64,000 nt of DNA from CAWGGS01 sp963822095 (GCA_963822095.1 CAWGGS010000015.1:1-64000), one strand, 5' to 3'; positions 25,160 to 34,387 are shown, counted from the stretch's first letter. Notes: a model not told the origin generated them from the letters alone. Numbers and translations are program-made.

Positions 25160-25425
25160 GTATTACCTTGTTTTCAAGACCAACCAACCTCAATATCTTC
25201 AATAGAAGATATGAAAAGGAGGCAAACCGTTAAAAGATAGACAATACCTTAAACATGATCTACGTTTCAATACGATTTATTACATTAAGGACCCTGGTAT
25301 TTTTGAACAGGCCCTAAGGGTATATCGCCTTTGGTGACATCCTTTTGCTTTTAACAGTCGTGATGAACATGTATCGTTTTTAATTAAGGTTTTTTCCATT
25401 ATAACGCTATGCAATCAGGAAGGAA

Positions 25426-26073
25426 ATGAACGAAATACAGACCGAATGCATCCGGTGCGGGACCTGTTGTATTAATGGGGGACCCGCCCTTCATATAAAG
25501 GATCTTTCCCTTATTGAAAGTGGGAAAATTCCTTTGGATCGGCTTATAACCATTCGACGCGGAGAACTTGTCAACCACCCTGTGACCGGAAAGCTACAGG
25601 TTGTGGGGTATGAATTGATTAAGATTGCCGGGACGGGGCGAGATTGGCGATGCGCCTACTATGCTGACAATGAGGGGTGCGCGATCTACGACTGGCGTCC
25701 ATCCGCCTGCCAGGCCCTGAAATGTTGGGACACGGAGGAAGTGCTTGAGCTTGTGGGGAAAGATACCTTAACCCGCCTCAATATTCTGACCGAAAAGGAT
25801 CCTCTCCGGTCATTGGTAGAAGAATATGAGCGACTTTGCCCATGTCCTGATATGGAAGAGGTTCGCAGGTCTTTGACGGACCGGACCTCGATCGATCTTT
25901 CTTCCCTTCAGGCACTGGTCGACCGGGATATTGATTTTCGTGGGCGGGTGGTTCGGGAGAAAGATCTTGGCCTGGCCCTGGAGTTGTTTCTTTTTGGCCG
26001 GCCCATTTTTCATCTCCTCAAGGATGTGGGAGTAGGCATACACGAGGTCGCTGGCCGGATCCGGCTGGGATGA
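25426..26073 (+). CDS. YkgJ-family Cys-cluster protein
   Basis: The 215-residue protein begins with the zinc/iron-chelating signature CIRCGTCC (residues 8-15) and has further family cysteines in WRCAYY, GCAIYDWRPSAC and LKCW. YkgJ-type proteins bind a metal or Fe-S centre; their roles are poorly known. The C-terminal half (about 130-215) is extra and helical. The start is supported by AGGAAGGAA. It converges with the ferredoxin protein gene, with a large palindrome between them. Confidence 0.8.
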   Translation: MNEIQTECIRCGTCCINGGPALHIKDLSLIESGKIPLDRLITIRRGELVNHPVTGKLQVVGYELIKIAGTGRDWRCAYYADNEGCAIYDWRPSACQALKCWDTEEVLELVGKDTLTRLNILTEKDPLRSLVEEYERLCPCPDMEEVRRSLTDRTSIDLSSLQALVDRDIDFRGRVVREKDLGLALELFLFGRPIFHLLKDVGVGIHEVAGRIRLG

Positions 26074-26162
26074 GAATAGGAAGAAACAGGTGCAAGGAGA
26101 CCGAATCCAGAAGGGAACAGATAGAAGAGAGAAAGACTGAAGGGAAAGGCAAGAACAAAGGA

Positions 26163-26209
26163 GGGGATAGAATTTATTTCGCAGTTTGTACGAAAATAAT
26201 TCTGTCCCC
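26163..26209. repeat. Palindrome between convergent genes (REP-like or bidirectional terminator)
   Basis: GGGGATAGAATT (26163-26174) and AATTCTGTCCCC (26198-26209) are inverted with one mismatch around a 23-base loop. The arms resemble the common GGGGACAGAATT palindromes found beside RAYT genes in many bacteria (recalled, not searched). It sits between convergent genes, so it may also end transcription from both sides. Confidence 0.5.
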
Positions 26210-26222
26210 GGTTATGCGACGA

Positions 26223-26972
26223 TCACCATTGAACCCGAGCCAGTTCCTCGCCCCGAGTGGAGATAGTGATTTGTTCCACCGGAACAGTTGTTCCTGCCAT
26301 GTCCATTGCCTTTTTTAGAATCACATTCATCGCCGAACAGCAAGGAACCTCCATTATCAGGATTGTCAGACTTTTGATATCGCAGGTTTTAAGGATATCG
26401 GCAAATTTTTGGATATACCCCTCTGCATCGTCAAATTTAGGGCAGCCCATCATCACAGTCTTGCCGGCCAGATATTTTTCCTGGAAGCCGGGAGTGGCAA
26501 CGGCAGTGCAGTCGGCTACAACCAGCAGATCGGCATTCTTCAGAAAGGGAGCATTCGGTGGAATGAGCCGAATCTGGACCGGCCAGTGGCTGAGCGCCGA
26601 GCCCTGCGTATGGGAAACGGGAGTATTGGCGGTCTGACATGACGGTTTAGCAATAAAAGTCTGTATATGAGAGGACTGACAGCCGCAGGCCATCTCTTCT
26701 GTGGACTTTTGGGGTGTTTCTTTTTCTTTGGCTGCCAAAAAGTCCTCTACTGCCTCCTCATCAAATTCATCGGCCTCGCGCTCGACTATGGTCAAAGCCC
26801 CGGTAGGGCAGGCGCCTAGACAGGCCCCCAGACCGTCACAGTATCTTTCCGCTATCAGTTTTGCCTTTCCGTCGACGATGGCAAGAGAACCTTCGGCGCA
26901 ATCAGGAACACATTGACCACAACCGTCACAGAGTTCTTCATCAATCTTTATTATTTTTCTTACGCTTCGCAT
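26223..26972 (-). CDS. Ferredoxin-domain protein of the hcp regulon (FrdX-like)
   Basis: The 249-residue protein has two N-terminal 4Fe-4S motifs, CDGCGQCVPDC (about residues 15-25) and CDGLGACLGACP (about 45-56). An acidic linker, a CGCQSS motif near 97 and a C-terminal domain with MGCPKFDD and EVPCC follow. That C-terminal layout is common in anaerobe ferredoxin proteins of unknown activity that sit next to hcp. A perfect HcpR-type box lies about 175 bases upstream and hcp is the neighbour, so it probably supplies electrons to the hybrid cluster protein under nitrosative stress. The role is inferred. Confidence 0.82.
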   Translation of the reverse strand: MRSVRKIIKIDEELCDGCGQCVPDCAEGSLAIVDGKAKLIAERYCDGLGACLGACPTGALTIVEREADEFDEEAVEDFLAAKEKETPQKSTEEMACGCQSSHIQTFIAKPSCQTANTPVSHTQGSALSHWPVQIRLIPPNAPFLKNADLLVVADCTAVATPGFQEKYLAGKTVMMGCPKFDDAEGYIQKFADILKTCDIKSLTILIMEVPCCSAMNVILKKAMDMAGTTVPVEQITISTRGEELARVQW

Positions 26973-27145
26973 GATCTACCTCATAAATTTCTGGTGATGG
27001 GTAACTGCTCCATCAGGGCCCGATTCCAAACCGTACTTGACGGTTTTCACTCGATACTATAATCAGGATCTCGCTCCTAAGCTTGAAAATGTCTTTTTGA
27101 ACTTCAAGCTTATGATCAACTATAGCACAGTGGGGGATAATATCT

Positions 27146-27159
27146 TTGACCTGGGTCAA
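27146..27159. promoter_or_regulatory. HcpR-type box upstream of the ferredoxin gene
   Basis: TTGACCTGGGTCAA matches the palindrome described for HcpR, the CRP/FNR-family regulator of hcp in Desulfovibrio-type bacteria (established in comparative-genomics work on delta-proteobacteria). It is 174 bases before the ferredoxin ATG. A near-identical site lies before hcp. Confidence 0.75.
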
Positions 27160-27236
27160 GAGATGGAAAAAAGATAAAAAAAACAGGTGACAGGATAAAA
27201 AGTAAGGCTAAAGGCTGAAGGAACAACTGGCTGAAG

Positions 27237-27269
27237 ACAGAAGGCGAGACATCTCATCCCGCCTTCTGT
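27237..27269 (-). terminator. Hairpin downstream of hcp
   Basis: ACAGAAGGCG (27237-27246) and CGCCTTCTGT (27260-27269) are perfect complements with a 13-base loop, 44 bases after the hcp stop codon in the direction of transcription. It separates hcp from the ferredoxin promoter. Confidence 0.55.
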
Positions 27270-27312
27270 ATAAGGGCAAAAGGGCCTTTGTATATGTCAA
27301 ATTGCCTGTGGA

Positions 27313-28947
27313 TTACCCAAGAATGGACTTCAGATCTTCATCCGGGGAGGCCGCAATAGGTTTGATGGCAAAATTTTCAACCAGTACATTCAGAACGTTG
27401 GGGGTAATGAATGCCGGCAGGGTCGGTCCGAGGCGAATATCCTTGATTCCCAAGCTGAGCAAGGTCAGCAGGATGACGACTGCCTTCTGCTCGTACCAGG
27501 ACAGGATCAGGGACAGCGGCAGATCGTTAACTCCGCATTCGAAGGCTCCTGCCAAGGCGATAGCAATCTGGATTGCCGAGTATGAATCATTACACTGGCC
27601 GACGTCGAGCAGGCGGGGGATTCCTCCGATATCGCCAAGCTTTTTATCGAAGAATCGGAATTTCCCGCAGGCAAGGGTCAAGACCACACAGTCGTCTGGA
27701 ACCTTCTCTACAAACTCCGTATAATAGTTGCGTCCGGACTTGGCTCCGTCACAGCCTCCGACCAGGAAGAAATGACGGATGGCTTTGGCCTTTACAGCCT
27801 CGATGACCTTGTCGGCAACTCCCAGTACCGCATTTCTGGCAAAACCGGTCAGGACCTCTCCCTGGTCGGTGTCATCTGAAAATCCTTCAAGAGCCAGTGC
27901 TCTTTCGATTACCGGAGTAAAATCCTTGCTTTCACCAATATGGGAAACTCCTGGCCAGCCCACCAGTCCTGTGGTGAAGACATTTTCCTTGTAAGAATCC
28001 TTCGGCTTTTGAATACAGTTGGTGGTAAACAGGATCGCACCAGGAAAGACAGCCATCTCTTTTTGCTGATTCTGCCAGGCGGTGCCGTAATGGCCGTAAA
28101 AGTGTTCATACTTTTTCAGTTGCGGGTATCCGTGGCAAGGAAGCATCTCGCCGTGGGTATAGACATGTATTCCCTTTCCCTGGGTCTGTTGCAACAGCAT
28201 GTCCAGGTCTTTTAGATCATGGCCGGTGACAAGGATGGCTTTCCCCTTTTTGTGTCCCAGAGGAACGGAGGTCGGGACCGGGTGGCCGTAGGTGCCGGTA
28301 TTGCCGGCATCCAGCAGTTCCATAGCCTTGAAGTTGACAGTGCCGCATTTCAGAACGAGGTCCACGAGATCATTGAGCCCCAGATCCTTGCGAGTCAATT
28401 GGGCCATGGCCTCATGGATGAAAGCATATACGCTGTCGTCTTCTTTGCCGAGAATCGCAGCATGGTCTGTGTAGGCTGCAAGACCGCGCAGACCATAAAC
28501 GGCTAGCTGTTTCAATGAGCGCAGATCTTCGTTGTCATCGAGCGTGTTGATGAAATCAAGTTGTGCTCCCTGGGCTTCAAGACCGGCGATGCTGTCCGCG
28601 GGGGTGAAGGAGGCTGCGTCCGCTGCGAAGGTAACGTTGCCGCCGGCGGCCTTGACTTTTTCTTTCAGGTTTTCTCTGAGTTGGACGGTTTTGTTGATCC
28701 ATGTCTGAAACCGGACCGGGTCGAAATCTACATTGGTGAGGCAGGCAAAGATTGCCTCTGTCGAAAAGCGGTTGATAGCGCTATCGATAATACCGACTTT
28801 TCGTCCTTCTACAGCGACAAGGGACAGCCCTTGCAGGGCATAGGTAAGAAGATCCTGAAGACCGGCAACCTCGGGTTGTTTTCCGCAGACGCCGATTTTT
28901 GTACAACCGGTTCCCTGGGCCGTTTGTTCACATTGATTACAAAACAT
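27313..28947 (-). CDS. hcp: Hybrid cluster protein (hydroxylamine reductase / NO reductase)
   Basis: This 544-residue Hcp begins with the class I cluster motif C3, C6, C15, C21 (MFCNQCEQTAQG...GVCGK). The hybrid Fe-S-O cluster region carries HGEMLPCHGYP, FTTNCIQ, GGCDGAKSGRNYY and LACGKFRF, which provide the His, Glu and Cys ligands. It is cytoplasmic. Family knowledge: Hcp reduces hydroxylamine in vitro and NO in vivo and protects anaerobes from nitrosative stress. Upstream is an HcpR-type box (29089-29102); the adjacent ferredoxin gene has its own. A hairpin follows the stop. Confidence 0.97.
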   Translation of the reverse strand: MFCNQCEQTAQGTGCTKIGVCGKQPEVAGLQDLLTYALQGLSLVAVEGRKVGIIDSAINRFSTEAIFACLTNVDFDPVRFQTWINKTVQLRENLKEKVKAAGGNVTFAADAASFTPADSIAGLEAQGAQLDFINTLDDNEDLRSLKQLAVYGLRGLAAYTDHAAILGKEDDSVYAFIHEAMAQLTRKDLGLNDLVDLVLKCGTVNFKAMELLDAGNTGTYGHPVPTSVPLGHKKGKAILVTGHDLKDLDMLLQQTQGKGIHVYTHGEMLPCHGYPQLKKYEHFYGHYGTAWQNQQKEMAVFPGAILFTTNCIQKPKDSYKENVFTTGLVGWPGVSHIGESKDFTPVIERALALEGFSDDTDQGEVLTGFARNAVLGVADKVIEAVKAKAIRHFFLVGGCDGAKSGRNYYTEFVEKVPDDCVVLTLACGKFRFFDKKLGDIGGIPRLLDVGQCNDSYSAIQIAIALAGAFECGVNDLPLSLILSWYEQKAVVILLTLLSLGIKDIRLGPTLPAFITPNVLNVLVENFAIKPIAASPDEDLKSILG

Positions 28948-29088
28948 GGTGTATCCTCCTCAAAAATGGTTGGATATCCATAGGCCGGATATCTTGATTT
29001 GATCATAAAGATCACGAATTTTTCATTGCATGCGGCGGCTGTTTGTCCGTCGATGCTATGACTATATAAGAAGGTACGGAGGTAATCC

Positions 29089-29102
29089 TTGATCCAGGTC
29101 AA
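29089..29102. promoter_or_regulatory. HcpR-type box upstream of hcp
   Basis: TTGATCCAGGTCAA (reverse TTGACCTGGATCAA) differs by one base from the perfect box at 27146-27159 and lies 142 bases before the hcp ATG. The rest of the 28948-29272 gap holds only this box and the palindrome at 29152. Confidence 0.72.
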
Positions 29103-29151
29103 GAAATGAAATTTTTTGGTGCTTTTTTATAAAAAGTCTTTGCATCCTGTT

Positions 29152-29174
29152 TTTGGGGAGAATTTCTCCCCAAA
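29152..29174. terminator. GC-centred palindrome between methyltransferase and hcp
   Basis: TTTGGGGAGAA (29152-29162) and TTCTCCCCAAA (29164-29174) are perfect complements around one base. It lies about 100 bases after the methyltransferase stop and upstream of the hcp promoter, so it most likely ends the leftward methyltransferase transcript. Confidence 0.5.
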
Positions 29175-29272
29175 TCAGGGCTGATTCCAGTGGAGGCTAC
29201 GTGATTATCCTTTCATAGGTATGGTATGGGAGGTCTGCTTTTCAGCCTTCAGCCTAAACACGTTCTTCGATA

Positions 29273-30094
29273 TTATCTCGTCTGAGCCTTTAGAAGCAGA
29301 TGGCTGCTCTCCCCTTCGACAAACGGAGTGAGCTTGAAGTCCCCATATTGTTCAGTGATGACAAAACCTGTATCGGTAAGCAATTGGGTCCAGTCCGAAT
29401 AGGAAAGGACTGGAAGATTCATCGAATGTGCAAGATCTTCATTTTTTCCCCTGCTGTTCATTGGACGGATGCGATATCTCTCTTCCACAACCATATGCCG
29501 TCTTCCTTTGGTATAATATTTGAGGGTTTCTTTTATTACCTTCCCTCCATTTTTTGTGTCGAAGATCTGAAATTGAAAGGTCCTGGCCTTGCCGTCCGCG
29601 ACTACTCCTTCTGGAGGCAAAAAAATCTGCAGAAGCAGGAGCCCCCCTTTTTTTAAATGCCAGTGCATGCAGTTAAGGCAGCGCCGAATCTGCGAGGAGT
29701 CAGAGAGAATGTTCATTGTATTATACGCTGCAATTACGGCATCGAAATGTTTTTTAAAGGCAATTCTGATCATATCCATGCAAACATAATTGATATTGTG
29801 CCTTTTTCCACATGCCGCTCTGTTGAGCATTTGGAGGGAAATATCAATTCCCGTGACCTGCAAACCGGATGATGCGAGTGCTCGGGAGAGTCGTCCACTC
29901 CCGCACCCCACCTCCAAAATATCCATGCCCTCTGCAAGGGAATTGAGATAAAAGTCGATATCTGCCGTGAAATCGTCCATCTCGATATCGTAGAATTCGC
30001 AGTATCTCTCAGGGCTCAAGGGTGAGAAAATCACCTCTGGTTCCGTTGAATAGTCCATACCCGGTTCGGGATTATCAAAGATTTCCGAATGCAT
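29273..30094 (-). CDS. Class I SAM-dependent methyltransferase
   Basis: The protein has about 273 residues. The Rossmann motifs are clear: ILEVGCGSGRLSRALASSG (SAM-binding loop, about residues 59-77), GIDISLQML (acidic residue for the ribose) and HFDAVIAAYNTMNIL. The C-terminal half is a mixed sheet seen in small-molecule or lipid methyltransferases of the type-11/25 groups. The ATG at 30092-30094 is chosen; a TTG three codons earlier (30103) is an alternative. It is transcribed alone and leftward. The substrate is unknown. Confidence 0.85.
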   Translation of the reverse strand: MHSEIFDNPEPGMDYSTEPEVIFSPLSPERYCEFYDIEMDDFTADIDFYLNSLAEGMDILEVGCGSGRLSRALASSGLQVTGIDISLQMLNRAACGKRHNINYVCMDMIRIAFKKHFDAVIAAYNTMNILSDSSQIRRCLNCMHWHLKKGGLLLLQIFLPPEGVVADGKARTFQFQIFDTKNGGKVIKETLKYYTKGRRHMVVEERYRIRPMNSRGKNEDLAHSMNLPVLSYSDWTQLLTDTGFVITEQYGDFKLTPFVEGESSHLLLKAQTR

Positions 30095-30103
30095 TAAAAT
30101 CAA

Positions 30104-30487
30104 CTGACGTTATAGAGGATATTTTTTGAAATGTGGATTTTCTTTTCCTCTCAGGCTGTATGCAAGGCCTTGTGGTAAAGGGTGATAATAGCACTTCTCT
30201 GATGTAACCTCTTCATCACAAAAAAAACGAGATGGTTTGCGGGACGGTGCTGCCACAAAGACAAGGATTATATATTATTCCTGATCAGGAGTTGTGGAGA
30301 GCGGAAAATGATGAATTGTTTTCTCCGCTTCTGGATTGTACGTGACCGTATGGGGAAAGACAAGGGGATTTCAGAGTCAGCTGCGAGAAAGCGCACAAGC
30401 TGGTATATTGGCTTGAAAAATCTTCACAAATCATCTACTATTCAAAATGACGTTTCTGCTAAAAACATTAGGCATACTTGATTTCAT
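30104..30487. other. Intergenic region between divergent genes
   Basis: These 384 bases contain the promoters of the leftward methyltransferase and the rightward kinase genes. An imperfect hairpin, AGCGGAAAA with TTTTCTCCGCT, lies near 30300-30330. I see no gene, no clear sigma-54 site and no RNA motif. Confidence 0.4.
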
Positions 30488-31927
30488 ATGAAATTCTTCC
30501 CCAGAACCATTCGCAGCCAGATTCTGATGGCCTTTTCAGGATGTTTCCTGTTTATGGGAATCATGATCGGGGTAAACTATCATAATTTCTACAGGCTGTC
30601 CAAGTCGATGTGGTTCTTTGAGATGGCCGGAGAGCTGAACGGCACCATCTTGGAGATGCGTCGATATGAAAAGAATTATGTCCTGTATCGTCAGGAGTTC
30701 AGCTTTGAAGAAAATGTGACCTACACCAATAGACTGGCAATGACCCTGAAACGGGAGCAGGAGAGTCTAATTCCGTCCATCGGCAAAGAAAATTACGATC
30801 ATTTTGTAAAGGATGTCGAGAATTACAGCACCCTGATGATGAAGCTGCATCAGAAGAAGTGTGATGCCGATGGCTGCACCGATCTCCAATCTCTGATTCG
30901 AGGAGCTGGACAGAATCTACTGTCGCTTGGAGACCAGTTTATGGTCGCTGAAAAACGGGATGCAGATCGTCTCCTCAAACAGATGATTCCTCTGCCCTTT
31001 GCCAGTCTCCTGATCCTGGTGGTTCTGCTGGTTTTCGTGATCGTTTTGATTGTGGAAAAGGTGATTCGACCTCTTGCCAGGATCACCCGTGAGTCCGAGG
31101 CCGTTGCCCAGGGAGGCTTCCAGAGGATCACACCTTACGGGGAATCGGGTAATGAGATCAACTCCCTGATCAACTCCTTAAACAGGATGATGGCCGAACT
31201 GGAAAAACGCCAGGAACAGCTGATCCAATCAAGAAAAATTGCCTCCATTGGCACTCTCACTGCCGGCATTGCCCATGAAATAAACAACCCGGTCAACAAC
31301 ATCTCCCTCATCCTGGAGTCTCTTATCGAGGATGGGGAGGATATGACGGCGGGAGAGCGAAAGGCAACCTATGAAGAGGCACTGGAACAGGCGGATCGAA
31401 CAAGTGAGATCGTCAAAAATCTGCTTGAATTTTCCAGAGTCAGCAAACCGGTGTTGGGGGCTGTGGATATCGTCTCCATCGTCGACAAGACGGCAAATTT
31501 GCTCAACAACGAGATGAATCTCCACAAGGTCAAGTTCGTAAGGGAAATACAGGAAGCCCAGCCGGATATCTATTTTGACAAGGGCGGTTTGCAGCAGGTT
31601 CTTTTGAATCTCTTTTTAAACAGTATACATGCCATGTCCGGTGGCGGCGAATTGCGGGTGGTTGTCGGAACTTCGGAGATGAAAAATGAAAGCCGGATTG
31701 ACGTGATCGATAACGGCCCCGGTATCCCTCCTGAGAATATCGATCAGATCTTTGATCCGTTTTTTACCACCAAAAAAGAGGGGATAGGTACCGGTCTCGG
31801 CCTCTCCGTGAGTTACAACATCATAAAAAAGAACGGAGGGCATATGAAGGTGGAGAGCAAACCGGGGCACGGTACATGTTTTACCCTTTATCTCCCGAGA
31901 ACCAAAAACGTTATCATTGAAGGATGA
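30488..31927 (+). CDS. Membrane sensor histidine kinase of an NtrC-type pair
   Basis: The 479-residue protein has TM1 at about 13-33, a periplasmic helical region of about 135 residues (EMRRYEKNYVLYRQEF), TM2 at about 172-192, and HAMP at about 193-246. HisKA has its His in TAGIAHEINNPVNNIS, and the HATPase shows NGPGIP and GTGLGLSVSYNII. It is followed after 4 bases by the sigma-54 activator and precedes the hydrogenase operon in the same direction, so it may control it. The kinase at 45790-47247 shares the EIRRYEKNY periplasmic motif and overall plan, so the two pairs are paralogous. Confidence 0.92.
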   Translation: MKFFPRTIRSQILMAFSGCFLFMGIMIGVNYHNFYRLSKSMWFFEMAGELNGTILEMRRYEKNYVLYRQEFSFEENVTYTNRLAMTLKREQESLIPSIGKENYDHFVKDVENYSTLMMKLHQKKCDADGCTDLQSLIRGAGQNLLSLGDQFMVAEKRDADRLLKQMIPLPFASLLILVVLLVFVIVLIVEKVIRPLARITRESEAVAQGGFQRITPYGESGNEINSLINSLNRMMAELEKRQEQLIQSRKIASIGTLTAGIAHEINNPVNNISLILESLIEDGEDMTAGERKATYEEALEQADRTSEIVKNLLEFSRVSKPVLGAVDIVSIVDKTANLLNNEMNLHKVKFVREIQEAQPDIYFDKGGLQQVLLNLFLNSIHAMSGGGELRVVVGTSEMKNESRIDVIDNGPGIPPENIDQIFDPFFTTKKEGIGTGLGLSVSYNIIKKNGGHMKVESKPGHGTCFTLYLPRTKNVIIEG

Positions 31928-31931
31928 TGAC

Positions 31932-33278
31932 ATGGACCGTTTCCGAATAGCTATTATCGATGATGAGCCCGTTGTCTGTCGCGAGGTGAAACGGTGCCTG
32001 TCTAAGGAACCTTACGCCATAGAGACTTTTTCGGACGGCGAATCGGCCATTCGCAGGCTGGAGGAGCATGCCTTTGACCTGGTTCTGTGTGATCTCCACC
32101 TTCCCGGTCTGAACGGACTGGATGTACTGAAGTTTGTCCGAAAGCGCTACCCTCAGAGTGAAGTCATCCTGATTACGGCCTTCAGTTCAGTCGACACCGC
32201 CATCGATGCCATCCGTGCCGGTGCCTTTCATTATGTTACCAAGCCCGTTAAGTTTGCCGAATTGCGGGTTCTGGTCAAAAGAGCCTTGGATAAGGTGCAT
32301 CTCGTTCGGGAAAAGGATGCTCTTAAACAGGCACTGTTCTCAAAGAAACGTCCGGCCGAAATCATCGGCAACAGCAAGAGCATGTTCGAGGTCTTTCAAT
32401 TGATCGACAAGGTGGGACCTCTCGATTGTAACGTGCTTATCTATGGAGAGAGCGGTACCGGCAAAGAGATGGTTGCCCACGCCTTGCACCAGAGAAGCCC
32501 GCGCCGGAATAATCCCTTTGTCTCCTTCAACTGTGGAGGCTTTTCAGAAGAGTTGATCACCAACGAGCTCTTCGGCCATGAGAAAGGGGCGTTCACCGGG
32601 GCCAACGAGACGAAGATCGGCCTGTTGGAGGCTGCCGACAAGGGAACGATCTTTCTTGATGAGATCAGCGAAATGCCGATGAGTATGCAGGTTAAACTCC
32701 TGCGATTTGTCGAAGAACGTTTTCTTTTACGAGTCGGTGGGATCAAAAAGATTCCCGTTGATGTGCGTCTGGTTGCCGCCAGCAATCAGGATCTGAAATC
32801 CCTGGCCAAGGCCGGATCTTTCCGAGAAGACCTCTTCTACCGATTGAACGTGGTTCTGATTAACCTGCCGCACCTTCGGACAAGGCCGGAGGATATCCCT
32901 TTGCTTGTCAGACATTTTCTGGCCAAATACAGTCGATCGTTCGGCAAAGAGGTCACTCGTGTCTCTTCGGAGGTCTTGGATATCCTGAATCACTATCCAT
33001 TCCCGGGAAATGTCAGGGAGCTGGAAAATATCATAGAGAGGGCTGTGGCTCTCTCCGATGAGACCGAGCTCTCCGCCGACGATCTTCCCTCCGATCTCAG
33101 GGAACTTTCCATCAGCTCCATCGATACCCAGTCCTGGGTATCTCTGGAGGAAAAAGAAAAGCAATACATTCAAGAAGTCCTGGCCAAAACCAATTATAAA
33201 AAGAACCTTGCGGCTGACATTCTCGGTTTACCGAGAACCTCTTTTTGGCGAAAATTGAAGCGCTACGGGCTGGAATAG
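31932..33278 (+). CDS. NtrC-family sigma-54-dependent response regulator
   Basis: The protein has about 448 residues. The receiver domain (IAIIDDEPVV, Asp in LVLCDLHLPG) is followed by an AAA+ domain with Walker A GESGTGKE and an intact GAFTGA sigma-54 contact loop (FGHEKGAFTGA), Walker B GTIFLDEI, and a C-terminal Fis-type HTH (KKNLAADILGLPRTSFWRKL). The ATG at 31932 is chosen because GAAGGA lies seven bases before it; a TTG at 31917 overlaps the kinase gene. It is the partner of the kinase immediately upstream. No sigma-54 site was seen before the adjacent hydrogenase genes, so its targets may include the sigma-54 promoter at 40696. Confidence 0.93.
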   Translation: MDRFRIAIIDDEPVVCREVKRCLSKEPYAIETFSDGESAIRRLEEHAFDLVLCDLHLPGLNGLDVLKFVRKRYPQSEVILITAFSSVDTAIDAIRAGAFHYVTKPVKFAELRVLVKRALDKVHLVREKDALKQALFSKKRPAEIIGNSKSMFEVFQLIDKVGPLDCNVLIYGESGTGKEMVAHALHQRSPRRNNPFVSFNCGGFSEELITNELFGHEKGAFTGANETKIGLLEAADKGTIFLDEISEMPMSMQVKLLRFVEERFLLRVGGIKKIPVDVRLVAASNQDLKSLAKAGSFREDLFYRLNVVLINLPHLRTRPEDIPLLVRHFLAKYSRSFGKEVTRVSSEVLDILNHYPFPGNVRELENIIERAVALSDETELSADDLPSDLRELSISSIDTQSWVSLEEKEKQYIQEVLAKTNYKKNLAADILGLPRTSFWRKLKRYGLE

Positions 33279-33330
33279 GCCGTAACAAATATGTCAAATT
33301 CTGCTTGGTGTGTCTTCTTCGCGTCATCTA

Positions 33331-33359
33331 TTGACATTACAGTCCTTATTCATGATACT
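33331..33359 (+). promoter_or_regulatory. Sigma-70-type promoter of the hydrogenase operon
   Basis: TTGACA (33331-33336) and GATACT (33354-33359) are separated by 17 bases, an ideal spacing with a perfect -35 box. The site is 60 bases before the small-subunit gene and downstream of the regulator gene, so the hydrogenase operon can be transcribed independently of the two-component genes. Confidence 0.6.
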
Positions 33360-33418
33360 GTTTTTAATAGAGATGAATGGATTTTGTTTGTGGAGACTAC
33401 TAAGGTGCTATCAGGAAA

Positions 33419-34369
33419 ATGAAAATGGATCAAACAAAAACGGTGTATTGGTTGCAGGGTGGAGGTTGCGGCGGGGACACATTCTCGTTTCTAAGTAGTG
33501 AGTTTCCAAACGTCATCGAGTTGTTTCGTACCTTGAACCTGAAATTACTGTGGCATCCGTCGCTTTCCAATATCTCGCCGGGGAGCCATGAAAGTATAGT
33601 GACGGGAATTGTTTCGGGAGAACAACCTTTGGATATCCTTCTGGTCGAAGGATCGGTCGTATGCGGCCCGGCTGGAACCGGCATGTTTCATACCAGAGAT
33701 GGACAGGCCAAGAAAGAGCTGTTGTTTAGTCTTGCGACAAAGGCCAAATTGGTAATGGCTGTCGGCACCTGTGCCTCCTACGGCGGTTTCGGTGCCGATG
33801 ATGTCATTGAGGCTGTGGGCCTGCAATTTGCCAAAAAGGAACGGGGTGGCTTCCTCGGTGAGGATTTTGTTGCAGGCTCCGGTCAACCGGTGATCAATCT
33901 TGCAGGTTGTCCCTGCCATCACGACGTTGTCGTGGGGGCGATAATTTCCGCGGCCAGTGGAGTGGTCTTTGAATTGGACAAATACCAACGGCCTCTCGAA
34001 TGGTTCGGGACCACTGTCCATCAGGGATGCACTCGGAATGAATATCACGAATATCGTGTAGAAGAGTCCGATTTTGGAGAGGTGGGATGTCTCTTCTTTC
34101 ATATGGGCTGCGCAGGGCCTTTGGTACCGGGACTCTGTAATAAATCGCTCTGGAACCAGCAGTCTTCGAAAACAAGGGCGGGCGTGCCCTGTTTCGGTTG
34201 TACTGATCCGGAATTCCCGCGCTCAACGCCTTTTTTCCAGACACCGAATATTGAGGGGATTCCCCTTTCTCTGCCCATGGGGGTCAACCGTGCACACTAC
34301 ATGGTTTATAAAGGCATGGCGGCCGCAGCGGCACCTGAACACCTGAAGAATAGAAAATTAAAAGTCTAA
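33419..34369 (+). CDS. [NiFe] hydrogenase small subunit, cytoplasmic (putative H2 sensor)
   Basis: The subunit has 316 residues (314 if translation starts at the ATG at 33425, which has better spacing to AGGA). There is no Tat signal, so it is cytoplasmic, as in group 2 hydrogenases. Proximal-cluster ligands are C17, C118 (VGTCAS) and C164 (AGCPC), but the second position of the usual CXXC is Asp (GCGGD, D20). Medial/distal ligands are present: VHQGC, GCLFFHMGC, and CFGC with DPEFP. A 3Cys-1Asp proximal cluster is known from the oxygen-tolerant actinobacterial-type hydrogenase of Ralstonia. The small subunit should relay electrons from the NiFe site in the next gene. Context (hybrid kinase, GGDEF) points to sensing more than catalysis. 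Confidence 0.9.
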   Translation: MKMDQTKTVYWLQGGGCGGDTFSFLSSEFPNVIELFRTLNLKLLWHPSLSNISPGSHESIVTGIVSGEQPLDILLVEGSVVCGPAGTGMFHTRDGQAKKELLFSLATKAKLVMAVGTCASYGGFGADDVIEAVGLQFAKKERGGFLGEDFVAGSGQPVINLAGCPCHHDVVVGAIISAASGVVFELDKYQRPLEWFGTTVHQGCTRNEYHEYRVEESDFGEVGCLFFHMGCAGPLVPGLCNKSLWNQQSSKTRAGVPCFGCTDPEFPRSTPFFQTPNIEGIPLSLPMGVNRAHYMVYKGMAAAAAPEHLKNRKLKV

Positions 34370-34387
34370 ACAAGGATTTGAAGAGGT

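Noticed and set aside
27302..28983. Several plus-strand frames of 60-140 codons opposite hcp
   Set aside because: All are antisense to well-conserved Hcp sequence.
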